Positions 52,243 through 62,824 are shown, numbered from the stretch's first letter. The stretch is DNA of 64,000 nt from Aureimonas altamirensis (GCF_001463885.1 NZ_BBWQ01000010.1:62001-126000), one strand, 5' to 3'. The notes: a model not told the origin generated them from the letters alone. A program made the numbers and translations.

Positions 52243-53748
52243 CTATTTGGTGCCGAGGCAAAGCACCGGAACGACGCTGTCGGCGGTCTTCTCGGTCGCG
52301 TCCGGAACGCTTTCCAGCGCCGCATCGGTGTCCGCCGCAACGAAGGCGACGTTGTTTTCCTCAAGGAAGCGCGCGGCCACATCCGGACGGATGGCGAAGT
52401 TGATCGATTGCGGAATATCGCCCGTGATGTCGGCGACGGCGACCGCGTTGAGCTTCGCCGTCACGATACCCACGACCCGCCCTGCCAGATCGATGACCGG
52501 CCCGCCGGAGTTACCGGGCTGCACGGCTGCGGAAATCTGCAGGTAGTTGGGATCGTTCATCAGCCCCAGCAGCGACGAGATGTTGCCGCGCGTCACGTTG
52601 AGGCTGTCGGCCAGGATGGAGCGCAGGGGATAGCCAAGCGCCAGGACGTCTTCACCAAGACGCGGCTTGCCAGTCACCAGCGGCAGGGGACGGCCAAGAT
52701 CGGCATCGACCTTCAGCAAGGCCAGGTCGTTCTCGTCATCCACGACCACTTTGGACGCGGTGCCGAAGCTGCCGACGGCCACGCTGCGGCAGGTTCTGGC
52801 AACATGCGCGTTGGTCAGCACCCAGCCATCCGACACCACGAAGCCGCTGCCGGACGCATCGAGATCGCCGCCGACATCGTAGCCGCCGAGGCCGGAGGGC
52901 GCATCGCTGCTCCGCTCGCCGCCGGTTGCGCTTTCGCGCATGATGCCGTTGTTGGTGAACGCCAATGCGTAGCGCGGATCGCGCGACAGTTCGGCCATCG
53001 GCCCGGTATCGGGCGCCTGCGATGCAGGCTCGCCGGCAAACGGGTCGAACCCGCCTTCCGCCACAGCCAAATACGGCTTCAGGCTGGCTTGCATGGCCTC
53101 CGGATAGGCAACCGAAAAGCCGCGCAGATCTCCGTCGCGCGCCTGGAAGCTGATGACATAATCCCTGTCGCCTTCGCGCCCGGAAATGCGGAAGCGATCG
53201 GCCTTCAACTCCGACGCCTCGACGACCTTGCCGTCGGTCGGCGTGCTCAGGATATCGAAGACGTCCTGAAGGGAGTAACCCTCCTTGACGAACCGTACCG
53301 TCTCGATTTCCAGCGCCTCGTCGGGAGAGCGCCACATGGTGCCGACTTCCGTCGGGCCCACTTCCTGCACCAGCTCGAAGGGCAGGCCGATACGCACGCC
53401 CGTCTGGCTGTCGTCCTGCCAGCCGAAGCCGACGCTGCGCAGGGCATCGTCGCTCTGGCCAATCAGCGCATCCAGAAACGCCGCATCCATCACGCCGGTG
53501 GCAGGCTGCCCCATACGGGCCTGGAAAGCCTTGATCGCGGCAATGCTTTTCGGCCCGATACGTCCGTCGAACGAGCCGACATAGTCGCCCGTCCAAGCCA
53601 GGCGCATCTGCATCCCGACACGGAAATCCTGGTCGGTATTCTGCTCATAGGCCGCGCTGACATCCCCTTGAGTGGGGGCGGCCTGCAATGCGACAGGCGA
53701 TGAAAATAGGAGAAGACCGGCAAAAACTGCTTGAAGCGTGCGCCGCAT
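52243..53748 (-). CDS. Trypsin-like serine protease with N-terminal peptidoglycan-binding module
   Basis: A 501-residue exported S1C-type protease. A signal peptide (MRRTLQAVFAGLLLFSSP) precedes a peptidoglycan_binding_1-like segment (DGRIGPKSIAAIKAFQARMG near 58) and a domain of unknown type, then the protease with catalytic His in VLTNAHVARTCRS, Asp in NDLALLKVDADLG and Ser in QPGNSGGPVIDL. No PDZ domain is seen, so it is not a classical HtrA. The ATG at 53748 is preceded by GAGGG; a longer in-frame version has no signal peptide. Confidence 0.87.
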   Translation of the reverse strand: MRRTLQAVFAGLLLFSSPVALQAAPTQGDVSAAYEQNTDQDFRVGMQMRLAWTGDYVGSFDGRIGPKSIAAIKAFQARMGQPATGVMDAAFLDALIGQSDDALRSVGFGWQDDSQTGVRIGLPFELVQEVGPTEVGTMWRSPDEALEIETVRFVKEGYSLQDVFDILSTPTDGKVVEASELKADRFRISGREGDRDYVISFQARDGDLRGFSVAYPEAMQASLKPYLAVAEGGFDPFAGEPASQAPDTGPMAELSRDPRYALAFTNNGIMRESATGGERSSDAPSGLGGYDVGGDLDASGSGFVVSDGWVLTNAHVARTCRSVAVGSFGTASKVVVDDENDLALLKVDADLGRPLPLVTGKPRLGEDVLALGYPLRSILADSLNVTRGNISSLLGLMNDPNYLQISAAVQPGNSGGPVIDLAGRVVGIVTAKLNAVAVADITGDIPQSINFAIRPDVAARFLEENNVAFVAADTDAALESVPDATEKTADSVVPVLCLGTK

Positions 53749-53921
53749 CCCTCTGCCCCCTCTCAAAATTAGCCTTGACAAAAGCTGTTCGACAGGGAAA
53801 CGCAGGGTTACCGGATTCGATCCATTCAATTTTAGCAAATGCGGAAGACGCTTCTTAACCACGGCTTCGCCGCCGCTGTTGCTGCATTGACCGAATTCGC
53901 AAGCTTGACTAGGTGAGGCGC

Positions 53922-54437
53922 ATGACGATCAAGCCACTCATCATCCTGCCCGACCCGATCCTGCGCCAGGTCTCGGACCCTGTCGAGCGCATAGACGACG
54001 CGGTGCGCGCCTTTGCCGACGACATGCTCGAAACCATGTACGACGCCCCGGGTATCGGCCTGGCCGCAATCCAGGTCGGCGTGCCGCGCCGCATGCTGGT
54101 GATCGACCTGGCCAAGGAAGACGAGCCGAAGAACCCGCTGGTGTTCATCAACCCGCAGATCCTGTCCACCTCCGACGAGCCATCCCTTTACGAAGAGGGC
54201 TGCCTGTCGATCCCCGAATATTATGCGGAAGTGGAGCGCCCGGCGTCCCTGACGGTCCGATACCAGGACGTTAACGGAAAGACGCAGGAGCTTGCGGCCG
54301 ACGGACTTTTGGCAACCTGCCTGCAGCACGAGATCGACCATCTGAACGGTGTTCTTTTCATCGATCACATCTCCAAGCTGAAGCGAGACATGGTCATCCG
54401 CAAGTTCACCAAGGCTGCCAAGCGGGCCGTCGCCTGA
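53922..54437 (+). CDS. def: Peptide deformylase
   Basis: Def removes the formyl group from nascent chain N-termini. The 171-residue product has [12 protein letters not shown] near 45 (the GxGLAAxQ strand), [12 protein letters not shown] near 88 (Cys metal ligand) and [13 protein letters not shown] near 133 (the two histidines and catalytic Glu). AGGTGAGG precedes the ATG at 53922; an ATG nine bases earlier is possible. It begins the def-fmt-truA cluster. Confidence 0.97.
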   Translation: MTIKPLIILPDPILRQVSDPVERIDDAVRAFADDMLETMYDAPGIGLAAIQVGVPRRMLVIDLAKEDEPKNPLVFINPQILSTSDEPSLYEEGCLSIPEYYAEVERPASLTVRYQDVNGKTQELAADGLLATCLQHEIDHLNGVLFIDHISKLKRDMVIRKFTKAAKRAVA

Positions 54438-54441
54438 CGCC

Positions 54442-55386
54442 ATGGCGCTGACAATCGTATTCATGGGCACGCCCGAGTTCAGCGTACCGACACTCCAAAC
54501 CATCCATGCGGCGGGCCACCGCCTGGCTGCGGTCTACACGCAGCCGCCGCGCCCGGCAGGCCGGGGCATGGAAGAGAAGCCCTCCGCCGTGCACCGGGCC
54601 GCGCTTGGCCTCGGCCTTCCCGTCCGCTGCCCGACAAGCCTGAAGGCGCCGGACGAGCAAGCTGCCTTTGCCGGCCTTGGCGCGGATGTCGCCGTCGTCG
54701 TCGCCTATGGGCTGCTGCTGCCGCAGCCGATACTCGATGCGCCGCGTTACGGCGCGCTGAACGGCCATGCGTCGCTTTTGCCGCGCTGGCGCGGCGCCGC
54801 GCCGATCCAGCGCGCCATCGAGGCCGGCGACCGCGAGACGGGCATGATGGTGATGCGCATGGAGCTGGGGCTGGATACGGGTCCGGTCGCCCTGTCGCAA
54901 TCGCTTCCCATCGGCGATACGGAAACCGCCGCCGAGCTGCACGACAGGCTGGCGGCCGTATCGGCCAGCCTTATGGTGGACGCGTTGGAGCGGCTGGAAG
55001 CCGGCACGCTGACCTTCGAGGACCAGGAGGCGATTGCCGCCGCCACGGGGCGCATGCCGGTCTATGCGCGCAAGATCGACAAGGCGGAAGCCCGGCTGGA
55101 CTTTGCGCTGCCGGCGCGCGACGTTGCACGCAAGATCAACGCCTTCTCGCCCTTTCCCGGCGCCTGGGCCCAACTGGACAGCGGGGCGGAACGCTTCAAG
55201 CTGTTGCGCGCCGCAGTGGCCGAAGGCGATGGCGCCCCGGGGACGCTGCTGGACGACGCGCTGCGCGTGGCCTGCGGCGATGGCGCCGTGCAGATATTGG
55301 AGCTTCAGAAGCAGGGCGGCAAGCCGATGAAGGCCGCCGACTTTCTGCGCGGCCAAAGGCTGCCGGCCGGCGCGCGGTTCTCCTGA
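54442..55386 (+). CDS. fmt: Methionyl-tRNA formyltransferase
   Basis: Fmt formylates initiator Met-tRNA from 10-formyl-tetrahydrofolate. The 314-residue product starts [16 protein letters not shown]-like after the ATG ([13 protein letters not shown]), with the folate-binding [17 protein letters not shown] block near 108 (active-site Asn, His) and the C-terminal RNA-binding OB domain. It is four bases from def and overlaps truA by one base, so the three are cotranslated. Standard length. Confidence 0.97.
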   Translation: MALTIVFMGTPEFSVPTLQTIHAAGHRLAAVYTQPPRPAGRGMEEKPSAVHRAALGLGLPVRCPTSLKAPDEQAAFAGLGADVAVVVAYGLLLPQPILDAPRYGALNGHASLLPRWRGAAPIQRAIEAGDRETGMMVMRMELGLDTGPVALSQSLPIGDTETAAELHDRLAAVSASLMVDALERLEAGTLTFEDQEAIAAATGRMPVYARKIDKAEARLDFALPARDVARKINAFSPFPGAWAQLDSGAERFKLLRAAVAEGDGAPGTLLDDALRVACGDGAVQILELQKQGGKPMKAADFLRGQRLPAGARFS

Positions 55387-56129
55387 TGCCGCGTTTCAGG
55401 CTGACGATCGAGTATAACGGCCGTCCCTATGTCGGCTGGCAGCGCCAAAAAAACGGGTTTTCCGTGCAGGAGGCCGTCGAGGTGGCCCTGCGCACATTCT
55501 GCGGCGAGGATGTCACCCTGTTCGGCGCCGGGCGCACGGATGCCGGCGTCCACGCCACCGGACAGGTAGCGCATGTGGATCTGGCGCGCGACTGGAAGCC
55601 GGATACGGTCCGGGATGCGCTGAATGCCTATCTGCGGGAAGAAGGCGGCGTCGCGATCCTTGTGGCGGAGCGTGTGCCCGACACGTTCGATGCGCGGTTT
55701 TCGGCACGCAAACGCCATTATCTCTATCGCATCCTGAACCGGCGCCCGCCCCCGACGGTGCTTAAGGGTCAGGTCTGGTGGGTGTGGAAGCCGCTCGATG
55801 TCGGGGCGATGGACCGGGCGGCGAAGCGGCTTCTGGGCACGCACGACTTCAATACATTCCGCTCCGCGCACTGCCAGGCCAAGAACCCGGTCCGCACGAT
55901 GGAGCGGCTGGACGTCGTACGCGGCCCCGGCGACGAGGTGCACATCCACGCTTCGGCGCAGTCCTTCCTGCACAACCAGATCCGGTCGTTCGCCGGCTCG
56001 CTCAAGCTGGTCGGCGAGCATCGCTGGAGCGAGGCCGACCTTGTGGATGCGCTGGAATCCCGGGATCGTAAACGGTGCGGCCCGGTGGCGCCGCCGGATG
56101 GGCTTTATCTGTCCAGGGTCGATTACTGA
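55386..56129 (+). CDS. truA: tRNA pseudouridine synthase A
   Basis: TruA makes pseudouridine at tRNA positions 38-40. The 247-residue product has the family's [18 protein letters not shown] near 48 with the catalytic Asp, [16 protein letters not shown] near 110 and [18 protein letters not shown] near 200. The ATG overlaps the fmt stop by one base. The stop abuts the convergent membrane protein gene with no gap. Confidence 0.96.
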   Translation: MPRFRLTIEYNGRPYVGWQRQKNGFSVQEAVEVALRTFCGEDVTLFGAGRTDAGVHATGQVAHVDLARDWKPDTVRDALNAYLREEGGVAILVAERVPDTFDARFSARKRHYLYRILNRRPPPTVLKGQVWWVWKPLDVGAMDRAAKRLLGTHDFNTFRSAHCQAKNPVRTMERLDVVRGPGDEVHIHASAQSFLHNQIRSFAGSLKLVGEHRWSEADLVDALESRDRKRCGPVAPPDGLYLSRVDY

Positions 56130-56762
56130 CTACATCAACTTGATGCCGGTCATATCCATCACCGCCGCATAGGTGAGGATGGAGCAGACCACCAGAAGCG
56201 CGGTGATCGCCCCTGCAACGAGGTAATCGCAGTCGCCGGCAAACACGACCACCCGCGTCGTCAGCACCAGCGTGGCAACGCCGGCCAGAAGCAGCAGAAA
56301 GGCAACCGCCATGCTGCCGCCCGTCAGCAGCATCAGCAGCCACAAGGGCACCAGCGCCCAGGCCAGCAACGCCCCCGACCAGTTGAGCGCGATGACGATC
56401 GGCCCGATCTTGCGCCTGAGGCCGATATGCCGCGCTGCCATGGTGAGCACCAGCAGCGGCAGGATCCAGGCCGTCACATCCGCCAGCGCATGTGCGGCAT
56501 AGGCGCCGACGCTGCCCCCGATAAAGGGCCACTGGCGCTCCACGGTCTCGAATTCCACCCAGGACAGGGCCATCGGCGGCAGCGAAACGATGATGGCGCC
56601 GAACGACGCCCAGAAGCCGTCGGCCGACAGGTTCAGGCGTTGCAGGCCGTCGCGCTTGCCCTGCATCAGGCGGAGGATGCCCGTGAAATAGCGCAGCAGC
56701 TCGGCAAGGCTCGGTACGAAATCAGGTGTCGGCGGAGAACCAGCGGGAAATGAAGGTTTCAT
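56130..56762 (-). CDS. Multipass membrane protein of unknown function
   Basis: A 210-residue protein with about five hydrophobic helices (SFGAIIVSLPPMALSWVEF, AWILPLLVLTMAARHIG, VIALNWSGALLAWALVPLWL, AVAFLLLLAGVATLVLTTR, AITALLVVCSILTYAAV). I recognise no functional family with confidence; it resembles small rhizobial membrane proteins linked to dapE. The ATG at 56762 gives a 41-base overlap with the end of dapE, suggesting translational coupling. Confidence 0.7.
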   Translation of the reverse strand: MKPSFPAGSPPTPDFVPSLAELLRYFTGILRLMQGKRDGLQRLNLSADGFWASFGAIIVSLPPMALSWVEFETVERQWPFIGGSVGAYAAHALADVTAWILPLLVLTMAARHIGLRRKIGPIVIALNWSGALLAWALVPLWLLMLLTGGSMAVAFLLLLAGVATLVLTTRVVVFAGDCDYLVAGAITALLVVCSILTYAAVMDMTGIKLM

Positions 56763-57921
56763 AGATGGCCGTCAACGTTTCGAGGTCTGATAGCGCGACA
56801 CGCTCGTCGCTCATATGCATTGTTTGTCCGACAAGTCCGAATTCAACCACCGGGCAATAGTTCTTTATGAAACGGGCGTCCGAAGTACCGCCCGAAGTCG
56901 ACAGGCTTGGGGCGCGCCCCGTGACGTCCACGACAGCTTCGGAAAGCGCCCGCGTCAAGTGTTCGTCGCGCGTCAGGAAGACTTCTGCCGGGTTTTCCCG
57001 CCATTCGATATCGAAGGCCACCGGTTGCGCGCGCTCTTGCCGAAGCGCCGCGTCCGCCAGGCCGGAGCGCACGCGCGCCGTCACCTCCGCATGCAGGCTC
57101 TCGGGCGTCCAATGGTCGTTGTGGCGCACATTGAAGGCGATCCGCGTGCGCGACGGTATGACATTGGTGGACGGATTTTCCGTATCGACACCGGTGACTT
57201 CGAGGTTGCTCGGCTGGAAGCTCGCGGTTCCGGCATCCAGCGGCACGCGCATCAGGGCGTCCAGCACGGAAGGCAGTGCGCGCATGGGGTTTTCGGCCAG
57301 ATGCGGATAGGCCACGTGCCCCTGCCGGCCCGTCAGGGTGATCCAGCCGGACACCGAGCCACGCCGCCCGATCTTGATCATGTCGCCCATCCGCTCGGGA
57401 TTGGTCGGCTCGCCGACGACGCAGGCGTCGAAACGCAGGCCGCGCCTGCCTGCATGGGCCAGAAGCTTGTCCGTACCGTTGATCGCCGGGCCCTCCTCGT
57501 CGCCGGTGATCAGAAACGAGATCTGGCCCTCCGGCAGCTCGCCCCGTTCCGAAAGGCGTGCGACCGCCGCCAGGAAACAGGCGATGCCGCCCTTCATGTC
57601 CACCGCGCCGCGCCCGTACATCTGGCCGTTCTCGATGACCGCCTCGAAGGGGGGGTGCCGCCAGTCGGACAGCCGCCCCGGCGGCACGACATCGGTATGC
57701 CCCGCAAAGACCAGATGCCGGCCGCCCCGGCCCCGCGTTGCCAGAAGGTTTTCCACATCCGGCGTTCCCGCGTCGGAGAAAACCGGTCGCTCGACGGTAA
57801 AGTCCAGAGGCCGCAGAAGCGCCTCCAGCAGGGCCAGCGCCCCGCCCTCCTCCGGCGTGACGGACGGGCAGCGGATCAGCGCGGCGAGGTTTTCGGCGGG
57901 GTTTGTCGCGGAATGTGTCAT
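56722..57921 (-). CDS. dapE: Succinyl-diaminopimelate desuccinylase
   Basis: DapE removes succinate from N-succinyl-LL-diaminopimelate, two steps after DapD. The 399-residue M20 enzyme shows HLVFAGHTDVVPPG near 68 (metal His, Asp), GRGAVDMKGGIACFL near 99, ITGDEEGPAINGTDK near 133 (the general base Glu and metal Glu) and a closing Q-T-M-H-M segment with the last histidine. TTAAGGAACGG precedes the ATG at 57921. It overlaps the unknown membrane protein gene downstream by 41 bases. Confidence 0.96.
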   Translation of the reverse strand: MTHSATNPAENLAALIRCPSVTPEEGGALALLEALLRPLDFTVERPVFSDAGTPDVENLLATRGRGGRHLVFAGHTDVVPPGRLSDWRHPPFEAVIENGQMYGRGAVDMKGGIACFLAAVARLSERGELPEGQISFLITGDEEGPAINGTDKLLAHAGRRGLRFDACVVGEPTNPERMGDMIKIGRRGSVSGWITLTGRQGHVAYPHLAENPMRALPSVLDALMRVPLDAGTASFQPSNLEVTGVDTENPSTNVIPSRTRIAFNVRHNDHWTPESLHAEVTARVRSGLADAALRQERAQPVAFDIEWRENPAEVFLTRDEHLTRALSEAVVDVTGRAPSLSTSGGTSDARFIKNYCPVVEFGLVGQTMHMSDERVALSDLETLTAIYETFISRWFSADT

Positions 57922-58097
57922 AAGCCGTTCCTTAACCCCCGTCATGGGGGCTGACAATCCATGGCGAAAGCCGTTAAGGATGCTGTTACGGAAAGCCGTT
58001 CGGGCGTCATTTTGCCCTATGCCGGGTCCTTGCCATCTTTTGGCCGGGTTCTGACCCAAAAGCGGATTCCGAGGGAAACAGCACGGGGACTGGTTGG

Positions 58098-59150
58098 ATG
58101 GGGCTTAAGCCGGGGGAAGCTCGTCGCGAGCGAATTCGCATGTGCGCCAACGCCATGGTTTTCACCGTACTGATATCTCCCCTTGTGCTTGGTGGCTGCG
58201 TCTCGAACGAAGGTGGCCTTCTGGGCGTCGCCGAGATCGGTGCGGACAAGCCGGCAACCGAAACGGCAGAGGCGGCAAAGCCCGCCGAAGCAAGCGCCAA
58301 GGGCCAGCGGGTCGCGTCGGCCACGCCCCGGAACGGCACGATCTCCGGCAGCCGCGAGCTGGACGAGATGATCGCCAAGGCGGCCGATGCCAACGATGTC
58401 CCGCGTGAGCTTGCCTATGCAGTGGTGCGTGTGGAAAGCCGCTACAATCCAAAGGCCGTCGGCCCCGGCGGCGTTTACGGACTGTCGCAGATCAAGCCGG
58501 CCACGGCGCGCAGCCTCGGTTTCAGCGGCTCTGCCCAGGATCTGCTGGACCCGGAAACCAACCTCAAATACGGCATGAAGTATCTGTCGGGCGCCTGGCA
58601 CAAGGGCGACCGGGATGTCTGCGCCACCTCGATGAAGTACAAGGGCGGCCACCGCGCCACCACGATGACGCAGTCCGCGCGCGCCTATTGCTCCAGCGTC
58701 AAGCAGCATATGGCGTCCATCTCCGGCCATCCCATGGGCACATCGGACATGGCGCGCCTGCAGCCATCCGCCAAATCCGCACCGAAGCAGGCGCCCACGC
58801 AGGTCGCTTCCAAGGCCCCCGCCGCAGCAAAGCCGGCCGTGGCATCGGCCCCGGCCGCTGCCGCACCGGTACAGGTTGCATCCAACGTGGCCGTTCCTGC
58901 CGTGCGCAAGGCCGCCGTCACACCAGCCGCCAGCGCCATGGCGCCGGCAAAGGCAGCAGCGGCCACTCCGGCGGCGATGGCTGTTGAGACGGCGATGAAG
59001 GTTCCGGTGCCCGGCCATGCCGCGCGTCCCGTGGCCGACGCCCCCAAGCTGGCGGCAAGCAGCCAGAGCTTCGGGTCCATTCCCGTGCCGCAGCACGCGG
59101 CGTCCTTCGGTTTCGAGGCAGAGCCGGATCCGGCCCGTTTCGGCCAGTAA
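58098..59150 (+). CDS. Lipoprotein lytic transglycosylase (SLT domain)
   Basis: A 350-residue exported lytic transglycosylase with a lipobox LVLGGC (Cys34). After a low-complexity linker, the SLT domain has the catalytic Glu in AYAVVRVESRYNP near 115, then GVYGLSQIKPATARSLGFSG and NLKYGMKYLSGAW. After it comes a roughly 150-residue Ala/Pro/Val-rich tail with no fold, ending DPARFGQ. CGGGGAC at 58083 supports the ATG at 58098; a later ATG at 58140 would shorten the cytoplasmic part of the signal peptide. Confidence 0.85.
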   Translation: MGLKPGEARRERIRMCANAMVFTVLISPLVLGGCVSNEGGLLGVAEIGADKPATETAEAAKPAEASAKGQRVASATPRNGTISGSRELDEMIAKAADANDVPRELAYAVVRVESRYNPKAVGPGGVYGLSQIKPATARSLGFSGSAQDLLDPETNLKYGMKYLSGAWHKGDRDVCATSMKYKGGHRATTMTQSARAYCSSVKQHMASISGHPMGTSDMARLQPSAKSAPKQAPTQVASKAPAAAKPAVASAPAAAAPVQVASNVAVPAVRKAAVTPAASAMAPAKAAAATPAAMAVETAMKVPVPGHAARPVADAPKLAASSQSFGSIPVPQHAASFGFEAEPDPARFGQ

Positions 59151-59179
59151 GCCTACCGGTTGGCCGGCAACCGCGCCGG

Positions 59180-59785
59180 TCAGAACGCCGTGCGGGACCG
59201 CATGGCCGCCGAGAGGGTGCCCTCGTCCAGATAGTCGAGTTCGCCGCCCACCGGCACACCATGGGCAAGCCGGGTCACGCGCACGTCCATCCCTTCAAGC
59301 TGGTCCATGATGTAGTGGGCGGTCGTCTGCCCCTCCACCGTCGCGTTGACGGCGATGATGACTTCCTTGATGCCGCCCTCGCCCACGCGCTCCACCAGCC
59401 TGCCGATGGTCAACTCATCCGGTCCGATGCCTTCCAGCGGGGAAAGCACCCCGCCCAGGACGTGGTAAGCCGCGTTCAACGCCTTGGCGCGTTCCAGCGC
59501 CCATAGGTCCGAGACGTCTTCCACCACCACGATAATGGAGCCGTCCCGCGCCGTATCGCGGCAGATGGTGCAGGGATCCTGCGTATCGATATTGCCGCAG
59601 CACGAGCAGGAGACGACCCTGTCGGCCGCCTCCGCCATGGCGCCCGCAAGCGGCGACAGAAGCTGTTCGCGCCGCTTCACCAGATGCAGCGCGGCGCGCC
59701 GGGCAGAGCGCGGGCCGAGGCCCGGCAGCTTGGCCAGCAATTGGATAAGCCGCTCTATCTCCGGCCCGGCGATGCTTCTGGACAT
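59180..59785 (-). CDS. recR: Recombination protein RecR
   Basis: RecR loads RecA on single-stranded gaps with RecO. The 201-residue product has the helix-hairpin-helix [20 protein letters not shown] near 16, a zinc finger C-S-C-C-G-N...C-T-I-C near 58-73 and the Toprim domain ([15 protein letters not shown] near 85, [17 protein letters not shown] near 143). It is the last gene of a dnaX-ebfC-recR transcript, a common bacterial order. Confidence 0.96.
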   Translation of the reverse strand: MSRSIAGPEIERLIQLLAKLPGLGPRSARRAALHLVKRREQLLSPLAGAMAEAADRVVSCSCCGNIDTQDPCTICRDTARDGSIIVVVEDVSDLWALERAKALNAAYHVLGGVLSPLEGIGPDELTIGRLVERVGEGGIKEVIIAVNATVEGQTTAHYIMDQLEGMDVRVTRLAHGVPVGGELDYLDEGTLSAAMRSRTAF

Positions 59786-59807
59786 GGGTGCTGGTGAGCC
59801 GCCCGTC

Positions 59808-60131
59808 CTAGAAAGGCAGCTTCAGCCCGGCGGGCAGTTGCAGCCCGGCCGTCAGGCTTTGCGTCTTTTCCTGGATCTGCTGATCCAGCTTGCGCCGGGC
59901 GTCCGCATGGGCAGCCACGATCAGATCTTCCAGCATGTCCTTCTCGTCGGGATTGACGAGCGAGCCGTCGATGGCCAACGCGGCCAGCTCTCCCTGGCCC
60001 TTCAGCGTCACCGACACGAGGCCGCCGCCGGACTGCCCGGTCGCCTCGACCTCGGCCAGCTCCTGCTGGAGGTCCTGCATCTTCTCCTGCATGGCTTTCG
60101 CCTGCTTCATCATGCCCATCAGGTCTTTCAC
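59808..60131 (-). CDS. ebfC: YbaB/EbfC family nucleoid-associated protein
   Basis: A 107-residue DNA-binding protein of the YbaB/EbfC family, which forms dimeric tweezer-like structures. It begins [20 protein letters not shown], has [18 protein letters not shown] in the core and [19 protein letters not shown] near the end, all characteristic. The GTG start at 60131 lies four bases after the dnaX stop. Its usual place between dnaX and recR suggests a link with replication or repair. Confidence 0.93.
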   Translation of the reverse strand: MKDLMGMMKQAKAMQEKMQDLQQELAEVEATGQSGGGLVSVTLKGQGELAALAIDGSLVNPDEKDMLEDLIVAAHADARRKLDQQIQEKTQSLTAGLQLPAGLKLPF

Positions 60132-60135
60132 GGAA

Positions 60136-62118
60136 TCAATCCTCGCTCTCGTCGTCTTCGTCGTCGGCGGCCGCGAAGGCCTCTTCGGGCAACTCGCCCT
60201 CGGGGTCGATATCGTCCAGCAGGGCCGTTCCGTCAAACCCGGCGGCATCATCCGGCGGTTCGACGGCATCAAGCGCCGCTACCGTGTCCACCTCGGCCAG
60301 TGTCTCGGCCCGCAGGCGCACATCGGCAATGCGCGCGCCGGGAAAGGCGGACAAAAGGGCAGACACGTCCGGATCCTGCGCCACCTCGCGCACGAGCTTT
60401 TCCCGCTTTTCGTGAGCGATCTCTTCCAGCGTCGGTGCCTCGACCGGGCCGGTGGCGACGGTTACGATCCATCGCCGGCCGGTCCAGTCGTGCAGCTTGC
60501 GCATCAACTCGCCGGGGAAGGTCGCCGGAGCGTCGTCGGCAAGGCCGACCTCAAGCCGGCCGGCCTCTATCCGCACCGGTCGCAGATAGCGGCGGATCCG
60601 CAACCGCGCGAGCGAATCGCGCTTTTCGAGCGCCAGCGCGTCGATATCCTCAAGCGAGCTTATGGAGACCGAAGGCTCCGGTTCGGCGGCCTGCACCGGC
60701 TGCGCCTGCGGCTCGGGCGCAAAGGAATGCAGGCTGAGTGCCCCGCGTCCGGCCAGGGCCTTGACGCCGCCACGCTCGGCCATCGGCGCCGCGATACGAG
60801 TGCCGACGGCCATGCCCTGACTGCCCGTGGAGCTGCCAGTGGAGCCACCCGTGGGGCCGCCAGCCTGGCTGCCTGTCGGGCCGCCCGACCCCGGCGAATG
60901 CGGGGACGACGGCGCGGACGGCGCCGGGGTGGCGGCAGAAGCAGGCACCGAGCTCCCGGATTCCACCAGCCGCAACAGCTCCTCCGGCCCTGGTAGGGTC
61001 GACGCATAGGCAATCCGGATCAGCGCCATTTCCGCCGCCTGCCGGGGCGAGGCCGCCAGCCGCGCTTCCTCCATGGCCTTCAGCAGCATCTGCCAGACCT
61101 GCGACAGAGTGCGCACCGACAGGCTTTGCGCCAGGGCGGCTCCGCGCTCGGCTTCCGCCGGCGCCAGCGAGGCGTCCGCCGCGGATTCCGGGACGAAGCG
61201 CAGCGATGTGACGAGATGGGTGAAATCGGCCAGATCGCCAAGCACGACCAGCGGGTCCGCCCCGGCCGCATATTGCGCCCGCAGCTCCGTTATGGCGGCG
61301 CTGGCATCGCCCGCCATCAGCATCTCGAACAGGTCGATCACACGTGCGCGGTCGGCAAGGCCCAGCATGTCGCGCACGGCATCGGCGCCGACATGCCCGG
61401 CCCCATGCGCTATGGCCTGGTCGGCAAGGGACAGCGCATCGCGCACCGAGCCCTCGGAAGCCCGGGCTATCAATCGCAGCGCCTCGTCGTCGACGGCGAC
61501 ACCTTCGGCGCCGAGCACCTTGCCCAGATGCTCCATCATGCGGGCGGCATCGACGCGCCGCAGGTCGAAGCGCTGGCACCGCGACAGGACGGTGATCGGA
61601 ACCTTGCGGATTTCGGTGGTGGCGAAGACGAACTTCACATGTTCCGGCGGCTCCTCAAGCGTCTTCAGCAGGCCGTTGAAGGCCTGCGTGGACAGCATGT
61701 GGACCTCGTCGATGATGTACACCTTGTAGCGGGCCGAAACCGGGCGGTATCGCACCTGCTCGATGATCTCGCGGATATCGTCGATGCCGGTGTGGGAGGC
61801 GGCGTCCATCTCCACCACATCGACATGCCGGCCTTCCATGATGGCCTGGTCGTGCACGCCGGGCTGGTCCATGCGGATGGATGGGCGGTGCACCGTTTCC
61901 GTTTCGTAGTTCAGTGCCCGCGCCAGGATGCGCGCCGTCGTCGTCTTGCCGACGCCGCGCACGCCCGTCAGCATCCAGGCCTGTGCGATCCGCCCCGCCT
62001 CGAAAGCGTTGGTCAGCGTCCGCACCATCGGCTCCTGGCCGATGAGGTCGTCGAAACTCTGGGGGCGGTATTTGCGTGCCAGAACGCGGTAGGCCCGCTG
62101 GCCGCCACGATCCGCCAT
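60136..62118 (-). CDS. dnaX: DNA polymerase III subunit gamma/tau
   Basis: DnaX is the AAA+ clamp-loader subunit, tau also coupling polymerases to the helicase. The 660-residue product has Walker [13 protein letters not shown] near 53, the helicase-like IIDEVHML near 135, sensor 1 [20 protein letters not shown] near 168 and the SRC motif. The stretch between Walker A and the next helix, where E. coli has four zinc-binding cysteines, here reads [18 protein letters not shown] with no cysteine. A low-complexity [14 protein letters not shown]-type linker near 400 separates clamp loader and tau domain. The ATG at 62118 is chosen; an ATG at 62190 is possible. Confidence 0.95.
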   Translation of the reverse strand: MADRGGQRAYRVLARKYRPQSFDDLIGQEPMVRTLTNAFEAGRIAQAWMLTGVRGVGKTTTARILARALNYETETVHRPSIRMDQPGVHDQAIMEGRHVDVVEMDAASHTGIDDIREIIEQVRYRPVSARYKVYIIDEVHMLSTQAFNGLLKTLEEPPEHVKFVFATTEIRKVPITVLSRCQRFDLRRVDAARMMEHLGKVLGAEGVAVDDEALRLIARASEGSVRDALSLADQAIAHGAGHVGADAVRDMLGLADRARVIDLFEMLMAGDASAAITELRAQYAAGADPLVVLGDLADFTHLVTSLRFVPESAADASLAPAEAERGAALAQSLSVRTLSQVWQMLLKAMEEARLAASPRQAAEMALIRIAYASTLPGPEELLRLVESGSSVPASAATPAPSAPSSPHSPGSGGPTGSQAGGPTGGSTGSSTGSQGMAVGTRIAAPMAERGGVKALAGRGALSLHSFAPEPQAQPVQAAEPEPSVSISSLEDIDALALEKRDSLARLRIRRYLRPVRIEAGRLEVGLADDAPATFPGELMRKLHDWTGRRWIVTVATGPVEAPTLEEIAHEKREKLVREVAQDPDVSALLSAFPGARIADVRLRAETLAEVDTVAALDAVEPPDDAAGFDGTALLDDIDPEGELPEEAFAAADDEDDESED

Positions 62119-62230
62119 GTCTTCAGCACTGGCCAAAAGAGCGATTCTCCGGGTGGCGATTCCTGCCGGAACGAAAACCGGTCCGTTCATGTGCAGTGAT
62201 ACCGCGCCAGTACGCGGATGCAATGCCGAA

Positions 62231-62333
62231 GGTGGGAGGCTGGCACGGTGACCCGTGCCGGAACTCGTTGGGGCTGCTTCCTTCCGGACCTGACCCGGTT
62301 GGCGAGTGGCTCGTCCACCACCAACCTCCCGCC
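62231..62333 (-). ncRNA. ffs: 4.5S signal recognition particle RNA
   Basis: The minus strand contains the invariant SRP loop GTCAGGTCCGGAAGGAAGCA (62275-62294). The outer ends, GGGAGG (from 62330) and CCTCCC (toward 62234), pair to close the hairpin, and flanking arms (TGGTG with the AGCC-rich side) continue the rod. It encodes the RNA that Ffh binds to target membrane proteins. Ends are approximate. Its place just upstream of dnaX is typical of alphaproteobacteria. Confidence 0.92.
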
Positions 62334-62404
62334 GTGTATATCGTCCGCTATTGGTGTAAATGCAACCGCAAAGACAGCGTTGGACAGAATTCCGAGGATC
62401 ACGT

Positions 62405-62824
62405 TTGACCCATCCGACCTTCCTTCTCGACCGCCGGCTCGATGCCGATGCCTTCTTCGTGCGCCGCCTTGCCCTGTGCCGGATGCTGCTGCTCAACGAC
62501 CGGCGCTGGCCTTGGCTGCTCCTGGTTCCGGAACGGCCGGGGATCGTCGAGATCTTCGATCTTTCCGACGAAGACCGCGCAACGCTGATGGCCGAAACCA
62601 ACGCTACGGCCCAGATGCTGGCGCGGGAGTTCGCCCCGCAGAAGATCAATTTCGGCAGCCTCGGCAACATCGTCGAGCAGTTCCACATGCACGTCATTGC
62701 CCGCACCGGACGCGATCCGGCCTGGCCGGGCGCGCCCTTCGGCCATCCCGGGCGCGAGCCCTATGAGCCGGAAGAGGCCGATGCCATGATTGCAAGGCTG
62801 GCTGCGGCGGAGCTCGCCTCGTGA
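62405..62824 (+). CDS. HIT-family hydrolase
   Basis: A 139-residue histidine-triad protein. The core motif reads HMHVIAR near residue 98, keeping the first two histidines (the second is the nucleophile) but lacking the third, a pattern seen in a rhizobial HIT subfamily with an AWPG... tail (WPGAPFGHPG follows). Substrates are usually nucleotide conjugates. It starts with TTG after GAGGA, since no ATG fits. Its stop overlaps the nudC start (GTGA), so the two are coupled. Confidence 0.82.
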   Translation: MTHPTFLLDRRLDADAFFVRRLALCRMLLLNDRRWPWLLLVPERPGIVEIFDLSDEDRATLMAETNATAQMLAREFAPQKINFGSLGNIVEQFHMHVIARTGRDPAWPGAPFGHPGREPYEPEEADAMIARLAAAELAS

